Positions 8,226-16,935 of a DNA stretch of 64,000 nucleotides are shown here, one piece after another. The translations under genes and the position numbers were made by a program. Position 1 is the stretch's first letter. Each line of letters starts with the position of its first letter. Source of the stretch: JAMXLO01 sp963696645 (lineage in GTDB: Bacteria > Pseudomonadota > Alphaproteobacteria > Acetobacterales > Acetobacteraceae); assembly GCA_963696645.1 (NCBI GenBank), contig CAVOKY010000008.1, positions 744,001 through 808,000 of the forward strand, in the 5' to 3' direction. The notes below the pieces were generated by a model, which saw only the letters and a program-made list of their open reading frames with translations, did no database searches and was not told the origin of the DNA.

Positions 8226-8941
8226 TCACCCCGTGTCGGGCGGTCGGAGCCCGGCGATCTCCACCAGCAGCTTGTGCAGCACTGCCTCACCGAAGCTGCC
8301 GGTATCCCGTGCCACGAACGCGCCGGGGCCGCCGATGACATTATCGCGGTAGTACGCCTCCAGTCCCGGTTCCACCTCGACGATCGGCAGGCCATTGACG
8401 GTGACGCCGGTCGCCACGGCGGCGTCCCGTGCCTCGGTCACCGGCCTGCCGTCGTTGTTGGAGCCGTCGCCCGAGATGTCGATCACCCGCCGCTGGGTCA
8501 TGAAGCCGCTGCTCAGCAGTAACCCGACCGAAAAGTCGATGGCGCCGCTGATCGAGGTCCAGCCCGGCAGCGGCCGCAGCGCGTCCTGGATCGCCTGCGC
8601 GAAGCCGTGCGCGCCGGCCGGGTCCGCGATCACTGTCCAAGGAACCCCTGGTCCCGGCGGCGCGCGTCGGTCCACTCGATGAAGGTGAGCGCGATTTGGC
8701 CATGCCGGCCGCCCTGGACCGCCTCGATGAAGCCCGGATGCCGCATTGCGTCGATATAGCCGCGGAGCTGCATGGCCAGGCGCTCCTCGCTGATGCTGCC
8801 CGAGCTGTCCACCGCCAGCACCAGCGCCACATCGACCTCGGCACGCGGCGTGGGACCAACCGCGTCGGCGAGCGTCGCCTGGCGCCGAACGGCGGGAGCG
8901 ACCGCGTCCCTCCACAAGCGTCCTCTGGAGGCGATCGCCAT
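8226..8941 (-). pseudogene. DUF1194 (von Willebrand factor A-like) protein, frameshifted
   Basis: The N-terminal frame from ATG 8941 contains VDVALVLAVDSSGSISEERL, the MIDAS-like DxSxS metal site, and FIEWTDARRR. The C-terminal frame contains VPWTVIADPAGAHGFAQAI, a DISGDGSNNDGRPV segment and GLPIVEVEPGLEAYYRDNV. Both belong to DUF1194, a vWA-type family of unknown function. Adding one base to the C4 run at 8645-8648 (G4 on the coding strand) joins the frames. A GGGAGG ribosome site precedes the start. The usual signal peptide of this family is not evident. Either a pseudogene or a homopolymer-length error. Confidence 0.75.
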
Positions 8942-9278
8942 CGTCCTCCCTTCAGCCCGGCGTGAGAAACCGCGTTCTCCGGCCGGGTACCCGGGCAGGA
9001 TCGTTCAGGCAGCTTGGCGACTGGGTTGCCGGTCGCCAGATCAAATCGCGTCACGCCAAGCATTATCATTTACACCAAGCCGTCGCTTGGACTAGAGCCA
9101 GGGTCGCCTGGCGCTTCCCGCGGCGGGCCCGTGAAACCTGCTTGTTTCTCAAGGCATGACTTATTCTTAACTAATCACCCCCTTACCTGATGCCCCCGCG
9201 GATATTTGCCGCTGACAATACTGGTCCAGATGATGAGTGATGAGCGGCAAACACGCGCCCTTATGGGACGAAATTGAG
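8942..9278. other. Intergenic region upstream of cysD
   Basis: About 340 bases lie between the divergent DUF1194 gene and cysD. The last 130 bases are visibly AT-richer and probably hold the cysD promoter, but I could not pick a convincing -35/-10 pair. A possible upstream cysD start (ATG 9240) lies in it. I see no small gene or riboswitch-like structure. Confidence 0.4.
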
Positions 9279-10190
9279 ATGGCCGAGACACCGCATCCGC
9301 CGCACCTGAAGGCGCTGGAGGCCGAAAGCATCCATATCCTGCGCGAAGTGGCGGCGCAGGCGGCGCGACCCGTCTTGCTGTATTCGATCGGCAAGGATTC
9401 CTCGGTGCTGCTGCACCTGACGCGCAAGGCGTTCTTTCCCGCGCGCGTGCCGTTCCCGCTGCTGCATATCGACACGACCTGGAAGTTCCGCGACATGATC
9501 AGGTTCCGGGACGAAACGGCCAGACGATACGGGCTTGATCTGCGGTTGCACACCAATCCCGAGGGGCTGCGGCAGAACATCAATCCGTTCGATCACGGCA
9601 GCAGCATCTACACCCAGGTGATGAAGACCGATGCGCTGAAGCAGGCGCTGACCGAGGGCCGCTACGATGTGGCGATTGGCGGCGCACGGCGCGACGAGGA
9701 ACGCTCACGCGCCAAGGAGCGGGTTTTTTCGGTGCGCGGCCCCGGCCATACCTGGGACCCGAAGCGCCAGCGCCCGGAACTTTGGCACCTGTACAACGGC
9801 AATCTCGCGCCCGGTGAAACGCTGCGGGTGTTCCCGCTGTCCAACTGGACCGAGCTCGACGTGTGGACCTACATCCTGGCCGAGGGCATCGACGTGGTGC
9901 CGCTCTACTTCGCTGCCCCCCGCCCGACGGTGGAACGCGATGGCATGATCATCGTGGTAGACGATGAGCGGATGCAGTTCCGTCCGGGCGAGAAGGCCGT
10001 GGATCGCCTCGTAAGGTTCCGCTCGCTTGGCTGCTACCCTCTGTCCGCGGCCGTGGAATCCTCCGCCGCCAATCTGCATGAAATCGTCGAGGAAATGCAT
10101 ACCACCCGGGTGTCGGAGCGCGCCGGCCGGCTGATCGACCAGGACCAGGACGCCTCAATGGAGAAGAAGAAGCGGGAGGGGTATTTCTGA
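9279..10190 (+). CDS. cysD: Sulfate adenylyltransferase subunit 2 (CysD)
   Basis: This is the small, ATP-pyrophosphatase-type subunit of ATP sulfurylase. With CysN it makes adenosine 5'-phosphosulfate from sulfate and ATP in the cytoplasm. The PP-loop is LLYSIGKDSSVLLHL. Other conserved stretches are PFPLLHIDTTWKFRDMI, GGARRDEERSRAKERVFS and RVFPLSNWTELDVW, and the C-terminus is MEKKKREGYF. ATG 9279 gives 303 residues and aligns with the usual start; ATG 9240 would add 13 residues. The stop overlaps the cysNC start by one base (TGATG), so translation is coupled. Confidence 0.96.
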   Translation: MAETPHPPHLKALEAESIHILREVAAQAARPVLLYSIGKDSSVLLHLTRKAFFPARVPFPLLHIDTTWKFRDMIRFRDETARRYGLDLRLHTNPEGLRQNINPFDHGSSIYTQVMKTDALKQALTEGRYDVAIGGARRDEERSRAKERVFSVRGPGHTWDPKRQRPELWHLYNGNLAPGETLRVFPLSNWTELDVWTYILAEGIDVVPLYFAAPRPTVERDGMIIVVDDERMQFRPGEKAVDRLVRFRSLGCYPLSAAVESSAANLHEIVEEMHTTRVSERAGRLIDQDQDASMEKKKREGYF

Positions 10191-12031
10191 TGCCCGATTC
10201 CCTGCTGCGCGTGCTGGCCTGCGGTTCGGTCGATGACGGCAAATCGACGCTGATCGGCCGGCTGCTGTTCGAATGCGGCACCATCCCCGACGATGTGATG
10301 GCGGCACTGGAGCGCGACAGCAAGCGCTTCGGCACCGTCGAAGGCGGCACCGATTATGCCCTGCTGGTCGATGGCTTGGCCGCCGAACGCGACCAGGGCA
10401 TCACCATCGACGTTGCCTACCGCTACTTCGAAACGCCGCGCCGGCGTTTCATTCTCGCCGATGCACCAGGCCACGAGCAGTACACCCGCAACATGGTGAC
10501 CGGCGCGTCGGCCTCGGATCTGGCGATATTGTTGGTGGACGCGCGCAAGGGCCTGCTGGTGCAGACGCGACGGCATGCGGCGATCGCCTCGCTGCTCGGC
10601 ATCCGCCAGGTTGTGCTGGCCGTAAACAAGATGGATCTCGTCGGCTTCGATCAGGCGGTGTTCAGCAAGATCGTCACCGACTTCTACGCGCTGCTGGGCA
10701 AGCTGGGCCCGCTGGCGGTCACCGCTATCCCGGTCTGTGCCCGCGACGGCGACAACGTGACCGTGCCGAGTACGCGGATGCCATGGTATTCTGGCACGAC
10801 GCTGCTCACCGCATTGGAGGGCGCTGAACCTACCTCGCATGTCGCCGAGAGAGCGTTCCGCATGCCGGTGCAGCTTGTGGCTCGGCCGGACCACACCTTC
10901 CGCGGCTATGCCGGCACCGTGGCGACCGGCACGATCCGGCCCGGTGCCACGGTGGTCAACGCGGTGTCAGGCACCGAGGCCAGGGTGTCACGCATCGTGA
11001 CAATGGATGGCGACCTTGCCGAGACGGTGCCGGGCCAGGCGGTGACGCTGGTGCTGGATCGCGAGATCGACGTGTCGCGCGGCGATGTGCTGGCCGCCGC
11101 TCCACCGCCCGCTCTGGCCGATCAGGTGACCGCCTGGGTGGTTTGGATGGACGAGACACCGCTGTTCCGCGGTCGTGCCTACCTGTTCATGCTCGGCACC
11201 CGCAGCGTCGTCGCCACGATCACCGAGATCACCAATCGGTTGGACGTGGACACCCTGACCGAGGTGCCGGTGCGCGAACTGGCGCTGAACGAAATCGGCC
11301 GCGTGACGATATCGCTGGCCGAGCGTGTGCCTTGCGAGCGCTATGCGGTCAGTCGCGACCTGGGTGGCTTCATCCTGATCGACCGGCTGGCACGCAATAC
11401 GGTCGGCGCCGGCATGGTGACCGATCTGCGCGCCGGCGCCAGCGACATCCATTGGCATCATCTGGATGTCGACAAGGATGCACGAGCCGTCATGAAACTC
11501 CAGAAGCCGGCGGTGTTGTGGTTCACCGGCCTGTCCGGCGCCGGCAAATCGACGATCGCCAACCTGGTGGAGAAATACCTGCACGCACAGGGCCGCCACA
11601 CCATGAGCCTCGACGGCGATAACGTGCGCCACGGGCTGAACCGCGACCTGGGGTTTTCCGAGGCCGATCGCGTGGAGAACATCCGCCGTGTTGCCGAGGT
11701 GTCGAAGCTGTTCGTCGAAGCTGGGCTGATCGTGCTGGTCTCGTTCATCTCGCCGTACCGCGCCGAGCGTATGCTGGCACGCGATTGCGTGACCGAGGGC
11801 GAGTTCCTGGAAATCTTTGTCGATACGCCGGTGGAGGAATGCCGGCGGCGCGATCCCAAGGGGCTGTATCGGCGGGCGGATGCCGGCCAGATCCGCAATT
11901 TCACTGGTGTCGATGCGCCGTATGAGCCGCCGCTGGATCCGGAGATCCGGCTGCCGACGCTGGATTTACCGCCTGAGGCGCTGGCGGAGCAGGTGGTGTC
12001 GGAACTGCGCCGGCGCGGCATCGTTTGGTGA
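10190..12031 (+). CDS. cysNC: Bifunctional sulfate adenylyltransferase subunit 1 / APS kinase (CysNC)
   Basis: The 613-residue fusion joins the CysN GTPase and the CysC kinase. CysN motifs are CGSVDDGKST (P-loop, residues 11-20), LADAPGHEQYTRNM and VNKMD. The GTPase and beta-barrel domains occupy about residues 1-420. A second P-loop, TGLSGAGKSTIA near residue 447, begins the APS kinase domain, with SLDGDNVRHGLNRDLGFS and FVDTPVEECRRRDPKGLY. GTP hydrolysis drives APS formation and the kinase converts APS to PAPS. The fusion is common in alphaproteobacteria. Confidence 0.96.
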   Translation: MPDSLLRVLACGSVDDGKSTLIGRLLFECGTIPDDVMAALERDSKRFGTVEGGTDYALLVDGLAAERDQGITIDVAYRYFETPRRRFILADAPGHEQYTRNMVTGASASDLAILLVDARKGLLVQTRRHAAIASLLGIRQVVLAVNKMDLVGFDQAVFSKIVTDFYALLGKLGPLAVTAIPVCARDGDNVTVPSTRMPWYSGTTLLTALEGAEPTSHVAERAFRMPVQLVARPDHTFRGYAGTVATGTIRPGATVVNAVSGTEARVSRIVTMDGDLAETVPGQAVTLVLDREIDVSRGDVLAAAPPPALADQVTAWVVWMDETPLFRGRAYLFMLGTRSVVATITEITNRLDVDTLTEVPVRELALNEIGRVTISLAERVPCERYAVSRDLGGFILIDRLARNTVGAGMVTDLRAGASDIHWHHLDVDKDARAVMKLQKPAVLWFTGLSGAGKSTIANLVEKYLHAQGRHTMSLDGDNVRHGLNRDLGFSEADRVENIRRVAEVSKLFVEAGLIVLVSFISPYRAERMLARDCVTEGEFLEIFVDTPVEECRRRDPKGLYRRADAGQIRNFTGVDAPYEPPLDPEIRLPTLDLPPEALAEQVVSELRRRGIVW

Positions 12032-12747
12032 TTTCCGCCGAAACTCTCGCCCCAACCGCCTCCCGAAAGGGGAAGGCGAGAGCCGTTGCACGAGCCGCTC
12101 CCCCTCCGTTTGCGGCAGGGGGTTGGGGAGAGGCAACCTCACCTCTGGCCCAACTCGTTGCTGAAATCCGCGCGTGCCGCGTCTGTGCCGCGTACTTGCC
12201 GCTCGGTCCACGGCCGGTGTTCCGCGCATCGGAGACCGCACGGCTGCTGATCGTCGGCCAGGCGCCGGGCACCAGGGTGCATGAGACCGGCATCCCGTGG
12301 AACGACCCCTCCGGTGACCGGCTGCGCAACTGGCTGCGGATGGATCGCGACACGTTCTACGACGCAAGCCGCATCGCGATCGTGCCGATGGGGATGTGCT
12401 ATCCCGGCCGTCTGTCGAACGGGGGCGACGCGCCGCCGCGCCGGGAATGTGCGCCGCTCTGGCGCGACAGGTTGCTGGCGCTGATGCCGGAGATCCAACT
12501 GACGCTGTTGGTGGGAAGCTACGCCCTGACGCACGTGCTCGGGCGCGGCGCTATGACGGAGCAGGTGCGAAACTTCCGCGCCCACCTGCCGCACTACTTC
12601 GCGCTGCCGCATCCGTCTTGGCGCACCACTGCCTGGGAGCGGCGCAATCCCTGGTTCGGCGAGGAGGTTCTGCCGGCGTTGCGCGTGGCCGTGGCCCACG
12701 CGTTGGCAGCGCCGCGGGTCCGGCACGGGTTGCACCAGAGGCGATGA
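12028..12747 (+). CDS. Uracil-DNA glycosylase family protein
   Basis: The recognisable domain starts near LVAEIRACRVCAAYLPLG and continues with LLIVGQAPGTRVHETGIPW, DPSGDRLRNWLRMDRDTFY, VPMGMCYPG and the late LPHPSWRTT. The GQAPG and HPS motifs correspond to the catalytic and DNA-intercalation loops of the UDG superfamily. The activity is probably base excision or a related function. The first 30 or so residues are encoded by a GC-rich palindromic repeat (12043-12145), so the real N-terminus is uncertain. GTG 12028 overlaps the cysNC stop; no better start lies between the repeat and the domain. Confidence 0.75.
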   Translation: MISAETLAPTASRKGKARAVARAAPPPFAAGGWGEATSPLAQLVAEIRACRVCAAYLPLGPRPVFRASETARLLIVGQAPGTRVHETGIPWNDPSGDRLRNWLRMDRDTFYDASRIAIVPMGMCYPGRLSNGGDAPPRRECAPLWRDRLLALMPEIQLTLLVGSYALTHVLGRGAMTEQVRNFRAHLPHYFALPHPSWRTTAWERRNPWFGEEVLPALRVAVAHALAAPRVRHGLHQRR

Positions 12748-12864
12748 GGCTTGGCTGCCGACATTCTTTCCCCTTGTCATTCCGGCCATTTCAGCCGACA
12801 TACCGCAAAAGATGACCGGCCCGGTCCGGTATCCCTCACCACCACCACCACAGCAGGCCGAATC

Positions 12865-13425
12865 ATGTTCATCGAGACAGAAGGCACGCCGAACCCCGCC
12901 ACCCTGAAATTCCTCCCCGGCCGCTACGTGATGGGCGACGGGACGGCAGATTTCGCATCGGCCGAAACCGCCGACCGCAGCTCCTTGGCCACCGCGTTGT
13001 TTACGCTGCCAGGTGTGGCGCGCGTGTTCCTGGGCGGCGACTTCATCACCGTGACGAAGACCGATGCGATCGACTGGCAGGGGCTGAAGCCGCAGGTGCT
13101 CGCCGCGATCATGCAGCATTTTGTCGCCGGACTGCCGGTGATCGAGGGCACCGCGGACCCGGACCTCGTCGAGGAGATCGCGCCCGAGGACGAAGAAATC
13201 GTCGCGCAGATCAAGGAGTTGCTGGACACCAGGGTTCGTCCGGCGGTGGCCGGCGACGGCGGCGACATCGTGTTCCGTGGCTACCGCGAGGGGATCGTGA
13301 AGCTCCACATGCAAGGTTCGTGCTCGGGCTGCCCATCGTCGCGCGCGACGCTCAAGCATGGCATCGAGAACATGTTGCGGCACTACGTGCCCGAGGTGGT
13401 CGCGGTGGAGCAGGTCGACATTTGA
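12865..13425 (+). CDS. NfuA-type Fe-S cluster scaffold protein
   Basis: The 186-residue protein has an N-terminal Nfu domain (MFIETEGTPNPATLKFLPG; ALFTLPGVARVFLGGDFITV) and a C-terminal NifU-like domain (VRPAVAGDGGDIVFRGYREG). The latter carries the CSGCPSS cluster-binding cysteines. It carries or transfers 4Fe-4S clusters to client enzymes. ATG 12865 matches the family start; the longer upstream frame reads through non-conserved sequence. It stands alone between the UDG-like gene and a nitroreductase. Confidence 0.93.
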   Translation: MFIETEGTPNPATLKFLPGRYVMGDGTADFASAETADRSSLATALFTLPGVARVFLGGDFITVTKTDAIDWQGLKPQVLAAIMQHFVAGLPVIEGTADPDLVEEIAPEDEEIVAQIKELLDTRVRPAVAGDGGDIVFRGYREGIVKLHMQGSCSGCPSSRATLKHGIENMLRHYVPEVVAVEQVDI

Positions 13426-13504
13426 ACGGCCGGATGGACGATCGCCCGGCAGCCTGACGGACCGGCCAGCCTTGCGCCGGTGAGCCGCCCGGCACCCTCC
13501 GCCA

Positions 13505-13550
13505 TGTCATTGTGAACGACGTGTTGACGCGGCAATCTCCGGCTCGCAGG
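13505..13550. repeat. Dispersed repeat, CATTGCGA...GCAATCTCC family
   Basis: GTCATTGTGA...GCGGCAATCTCC matches, with divergence, better copies at 22621-22655 and 40896-40925. The two ends are partly complementary (CATTG/CAAT), so each copy can fold. It lies in the 235-base gap between nfuA and the rutE-like gene; nothing else is evident there. Confidence 0.5.
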
Positions 13551-13660
13551 AAGGACCTGACCGGCGCGATATTGCCGCATCGTTTGGCGCGCCGCACTGA
13601 CGACGTTGTTGCGATTACAGGCGAGGCCGCACCAACCGGGATCCTGGGAGAAAAATTGCC

Positions 13661-14248
13661 ATGACGCTCGACGCCGCGGGCCTCGATCTGTTGTTTCGTG
13701 AGGCGCGTTCCCACAACAAGTTCACCGACCAGCCGGTTACCGATGAGGAACTGCGCGCGCTGTATGACGTGCTGAGGATGGGGCCGACCTCGGCCAATTC
13801 CTCGCCTGCGCGGTTGCTGTTCCTGCGGACGCAGGAGGCGAAGCAAAAACTGGCGCCGGCCCTGTCGAGCGGTAATCTGGAGAAGACCATGGCCGCGCCG
13901 GTGACGGCGATCGTGGCCTACGATCCGAAATTCCACGACCATCTGCCGAAGCTGTTTCCGCATAATCCGGACGCGCGGTCGTGGTTCACCAGCAATGAGT
14001 CGCTGGCGGCGACGACGGCGTTTCGCAATGGCACGCTGCAAGGGGCATATCTGATCCTGGCGGCGCGCGCTGTTGGGCTGGATATCGGCGCGATGTCAGG
14101 CTTCGATAACGCGATGGTGGATGAGGTATTTTTGGCCGAACGCGGATGGCGATCGAATTTCCTGTGCAACATCGGGCACGGCGATCCGGCCGGACTGTTC
14201 CCGCGGTCGCCGCGATTGGAGTTCGATGAGGCGTGCGTCCTGCTGTAG
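13661..14248 (+). CDS. rutE: Malonic semialdehyde reductase RutE-like nitroreductase
   Basis: The 195-residue flavoprotein of the nitroreductase fold starts MTLDAAGLDLLFREARSHNK, followed by FTDQPVTDEELRALYDVLR and GPTSANSSPARLLFL, close to RutE/HadB. RutE reduces malonic semialdehyde to 3-hydroxypropionate in pyrimidine degradation. LQGAYLILAARAVGLDIGAM and DNAMVDEVFL are also typical. GGGAGAAAAATTGCC precedes the ATG. No other rut genes are adjacent, so a general 3-hydroxypropionate dehydrogenase or detoxifying role is possible. Confidence 0.85.
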   Translation: MTLDAAGLDLLFREARSHNKFTDQPVTDEELRALYDVLRMGPTSANSSPARLLFLRTQEAKQKLAPALSSGNLEKTMAAPVTAIVAYDPKFHDHLPKLFPHNPDARSWFTSNESLAATTAFRNGTLQGAYLILAARAVGLDIGAMSGFDNAMVDEVFLAERGWRSNFLCNIGHGDPAGLFPRSPRLEFDEACVLL

Positions 14249-14376
14249 GAAGCCGGCAGATGCTGCACCACGGAGACACCGGGACGCGCAGCAACCTGGC
14301 GTCGTACATTGGGCACGGCGCGGTCGCGCTTTCGGCCTCCGGATGCCTCCGCGGTAACGCCAGCCTGGCACCGTAG

Positions 14377-15036
14377 GTGCGCGTCCTGACACTCGATGCG
14401 GCGCTGGCTCGCTGCGCCGCTGCTGTCATTGTAGATCAACACACGGTGTCCGCGCGGCAGGCGGATGCCGCGCGCGGCCACGCCGCACTGTTGCCGGTGA
14501 TGGCCAGCGCCGTGCTGGAAGAGGCGAAGCTGAGCGCGACCGAACTCGATCTGGTGGCGGTCACGGTCGGGCCAGGCAGCTTCACCGGCATTCGCGCGGG
14601 CTTGGCGCTGGCGCACGGCATCGCGCTGGCCACCGGCGCGCCGGTGGTTGGCGTGACGGTCGGCGAGGCGCTTGCCGATTCGCTGCCGCACCTGGGCGAT
14701 CGGCGACTTTGGTCTGCGATCGACAGCCGGCGCGGACGCGTGTTTTTGGAGCGGTCCGGGGAGATCACGGCTGTCGCACTCGACGCGTTGCCGATGCCCG
14801 AGGGGCCGGTGGCGGTGGCTGGCGACGCCGCGGCGGCGGTTGCCGCAAGGTTGGCGGCGCGCGACGTCGATGTCATGCTGACCGACGCCAGGATGCCCCT
14901 GGTGCGGCATATTGCCGTGGTTGGCGAGAGGCGGTTCAACGGTGTGCTGAGGTCGTTGCCCGCGCAGCCGCTGTACGTCGATCCGCCGGAAGCGCGGCTG
15001 CCGGTGGGCGGGCTGCGCCCGCCCCCGCTGGGATGA
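14377..15036 (+). CDS. tsaB: tRNA threonylcarbamoyladenosine biosynthesis protein TsaB
   Basis: The 219-residue ASKHA-fold protein binds TsaD in the complex that makes t6A37 in ANN-decoding tRNAs. Family stretches are VLTLDAALARCAAAVI, the AARGHAALLPVM region, LVAVTVGPGSFTGIRAGLAL and a DSRRGRVFLE segment. It starts at GTG 14377. The stop overlaps the rimI start (ATGA), so the two are co-translated, a frequent pairing in bacteria. Confidence 0.93.
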   Translation: MRVLTLDAALARCAAAVIVDQHTVSARQADAARGHAALLPVMASAVLEEAKLSATELDLVAVTVGPGSFTGIRAGLALAHGIALATGAPVVGVTVGEALADSLPHLGDRRLWSAIDSRRGRVFLERSGEITAVALDALPMPEGPVAVAGDAAAAVAARLAARDVDVMLTDARMPLVRHIAVVGERRFNGVLRSLPAQPLYVDPPEARLPVGGLRPPPLG

Positions 15037-15467
15037 CCGGAACGATCCAGCTTGCCACGCCAGCACATTCGGCGGCGATGGCGGCGATCCACGCGATGGC
15101 ATTTCCCGCGGGCGAGGCATGGGGGCCGGACGCGATCGCGCTGCAACTTGCCTTGCCGGGCGCGTTCGGACTGATCGATGATCGCGGAGGGATGTTGCTG
15201 GGACGCGTTGCCGCGGACCAGGCAGAAGTGCTGACCTTGGCCGTGACGCCGGCGATGCGCCGACACGGCGTCGCCTCGGCCTTGCTGCGCGCGGCGCGGG
15301 TCGAGATAACGGCACGTGGTGGCACTGCGATGTTTCTTGAGGTCGCTACCGGTAATTCGTCTGCGAGGGCGCTGTATGAGCGGTTCGGCTTCGTCGAGGT
15401 GGGGCGGCGTCGGCGCTATTACGCTGATCTCTCGGATGCGATCGTACTACAGATGAATCTTTTGTGA
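15033..15467 (+). CDS. rimI: Ribosomal protein bS18-alanine N-acetyltransferase RimI
   Basis: The 144-residue GNAT enzyme has the acetyl-CoA loop VTPAMRRHGVASALL and the C-terminal motif FLEVATGNSSARALYERFGF, followed by VEVGRRRRYYAD, which are typical RimI signatures. It acetylates the N-terminal alanine of ribosomal protein S18. It overlaps tsaB by 4 bases, and the arrangement supports RimI over another GNAT. Confidence 0.9.
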   Translation: MTGTIQLATPAHSAAMAAIHAMAFPAGEAWGPDAIALQLALPGAFGLIDDRGGMLLGRVAADQAEVLTLAVTPAMRRHGVASALLRAARVEITARGGTAMFLEVATGNSSARALYERFGFVEVGRRRRYYADLSDAIVLQMNLL

Positions 15468-15481
15468 CTTGCCGGGCCTGC

Positions 15482-15727
15482 TCAGCTGCCGCGTCGCAAC
15501 AACAGTCGGGTTACGCCATCGGAGCCGGTCTCCTGCGACAGCACCTCATGGCCCTGTTCGCGCGCGGTACGCGGCACGTTGCGCAACGGCTCCTCGCCAC
15601 GCAGGCGGACCAGTAACGTCTGTCCAGGGGACATGCGGTCAAGTGCAAGTCGGGTACGGACGAAGGTCATGGGGCAGACTTCGGCAGTGATGTCCAATTC
15701 CTGATCGACGCCTTGATTGTTTGTCAT
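15482..15727 (-). CDS. TusA-like sulfur-carrier protein
   Basis: The 81-residue protein has the TusA fold: DITAEVCPMTFVRTRLALDR with the catalytic CPxxF-type Cys, then GQTLLVRLRGEEPLRNVPR and a C-terminal GVTRLLLRR. TusA-like proteins pass persulfide sulfur to tRNA thiolation, molybdenum cofactor or dissimilatory sulfur pathways. Start ATG 15727 fits the family; ATG 15763 would add 12 non-conserved residues. It converges on rimI and diverges from mucR. Confidence 0.85.
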   Translation of the reverse strand: MTNNQGVDQELDITAEVCPMTFVRTRLALDRMSPGQTLLVRLRGEEPLRNVPRTAREQGHEVLSQETGSDGVTRLLLRRGS

Positions 15728-15762
15728 GTTACTGGACGACTTCTTTGCCTGGCAAATATCCA

Positions 15763-15792
15763 TTGCGAATCAGCCATATCCGCTCATATATA
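15763..15792 (+). promoter_or_regulatory. Candidate sigma70-type promoter of mucR
   Basis: TTGCGA (15763-15768) and TATATA (15787-15792) are separated by 18 bp and would start transcription about 25 bases before the mucR ATG. They sit in the divergent gap between the TusA-like gene and mucR. MucR proteins often repress their own gene at AT-rich sites, and this gap is locally AT-rich. Confidence 0.45.
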
Positions 15793-15823
15793 GCAACAGT
15801 CGTCCGCCTTGAAAGGAACTGCC

Positions 15824-16241
15824 ATGCCCGAGCAGACGCCAACCGCCGACGTCCTGGGACTGACGGCGCAAATCGTATCGGCGCATGTATCGAACAATTC
15901 GGTCCCTCCGGACGCACTGCCGTCCTTGATACAGGAAGTGTACAAGACGTTGTCTGGCGTCGGCAAGGAACCCGCCCAGACGGAACGGCGACAACCGGCA
16001 GGTACCGGTGAAGAAATCGGTATCCGCCGACCACATTGTCTGTCTGGAGGACGGCAAGAAGCTGAAGATGCTGAAACGGCATCTGAAAAGCTCATATAAC
16101 CTGACGCCGGAGCAATATCGCGAGCGCTGGGGTCTGGCGCCGGATTATCCGATGGTGGCGCCGAATTATGCCAAACACCGTTCTTCATTGGCCAAGAAGA
16201 TTGGCCTGGGGACCAAGCCGCGCGGCGGCGCGCACCGGTAG
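15824..16241 (+). pseudogene. MucR/Ros-family transcriptional regulator, frameshifted
   Basis: The N-terminal frame (ATG 15824, AAAGGAA upstream) has LTAQIVSAHVSNNSVPPDAL and SLIQEVYKTLSGVGK. The C-terminal frame has KKSVSADHIVCLEDGKKLKM, LKRHLKSSYNLTPEQYRERW and GLAPDYPMVAPNYAKHRSSL. Together they form a full MucR with its zinc-finger (C...H...H) DNA-binding region. Removing one G of the GG at 16001-16002 joins them through the expected PAVPVKKSV. MucR proteins silence AT-rich and accessory genes. Either a pseudogene or a one-base error in CAGGTAC. Confidence 0.85.
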
Positions 16242-16416
16242 CAGCCGACCCGGCGAAACGCCGCCCGGTTGCCACATTGGACAGGCCCGACCCTGATCGG
16301 CTACGCCGACGCCGACCACCCACGTTCCGGCGTCTGCCCACAACTTGATCCGCAGGGCGTGTCGTGGGGCTGGTTCGAGGTGACCGGGCCGGGCTAGGTT
16401 GATCGCAAGGGATCCG

Positions 16417-16935
16417 ATGGAATTGCGCATCGAGCGCCTGTGCGTCGAACGAGGCCTCAAGATGACGGGGCAGCGTCGTGTCATTGCCAGGGTCCTGTCC
16501 GAGGCATCCGATCATCCCGACGTCGAGGAGCTGTACCGTCGCGCTGCCGCGCTCGACGCCCGCATCTCGATCGCCACGGTCTACCGAACCGTGCGCCTGT
16601 TGGAGGAGCAGGGGATTCTGGAACGGCGCGACTTCGGCGGCGGCCGAGCACGCTACGAACCGACCGAACATGGACATCACTATCACTTGATCGATGTCGA
16701 CACCGGCAAGGTGATCGAATTCCAGGATCCGGAATACGAACGCCTGATGCAGACGATGGCGGACCGACTAGGCTTCGACCTGGTTTCACTCCGCCTGGAA
16801 CTGTTCGGCCGTCATCGCGAGCCGGCTCAGGCCACTCGTGGGAAGGCAACGCGGCGGCCCGCGTCACGCCCCGCCAGAGTGCCGGCCGACGACACCGACG
16901 CGCCGCCCCCGGTGCAAGGCGGAGCGGCGCGATGA
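16417..16935 (+). CDS. Fur-family transcriptional regulator
   Basis: The 172-residue metalloregulator has an N-terminal winged helix (MTGQRRVIARVLSEASDHPD, then ISIATVYRTVRLLEEQGILE). Its metal/dimer region is EHGHHYHLIDVDTGKVIEF. The cysteine pair of gammaproteobacterial Fur is missing, as in many alphaproteobacterial Fur/Mur proteins. The C-terminal 30 residues form a basic, Pro/Ala-rich tail that is not part of the fold. ATG 16417 fits the family. Its stop overlaps the olsB start (ATGA), so it may control, and is certainly coupled to, ornithine-lipid synthesis. The exact metal is not readable. Confidence 0.88.
   Translation: MELRIERLCVERGLKMTGQRRVIARVLSEASDHPDVEELYRRAAALDARISIATVYRTVRLLEEQGILERRDFGGGRARYEPTEHGHHYHLIDVDTGKVIEFQDPEYERLMQTMADRLGFDLVSLRLELFGRHREPAQATRGKATRRPASRPARVPADDTDAPPPVQGGAAR

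Noticed and set aside
8942..9278. Riboswitch upstream of cysD
   Set aside because: No SAM- or thiamine-type conserved core or convincing leader structure could be found by eye.
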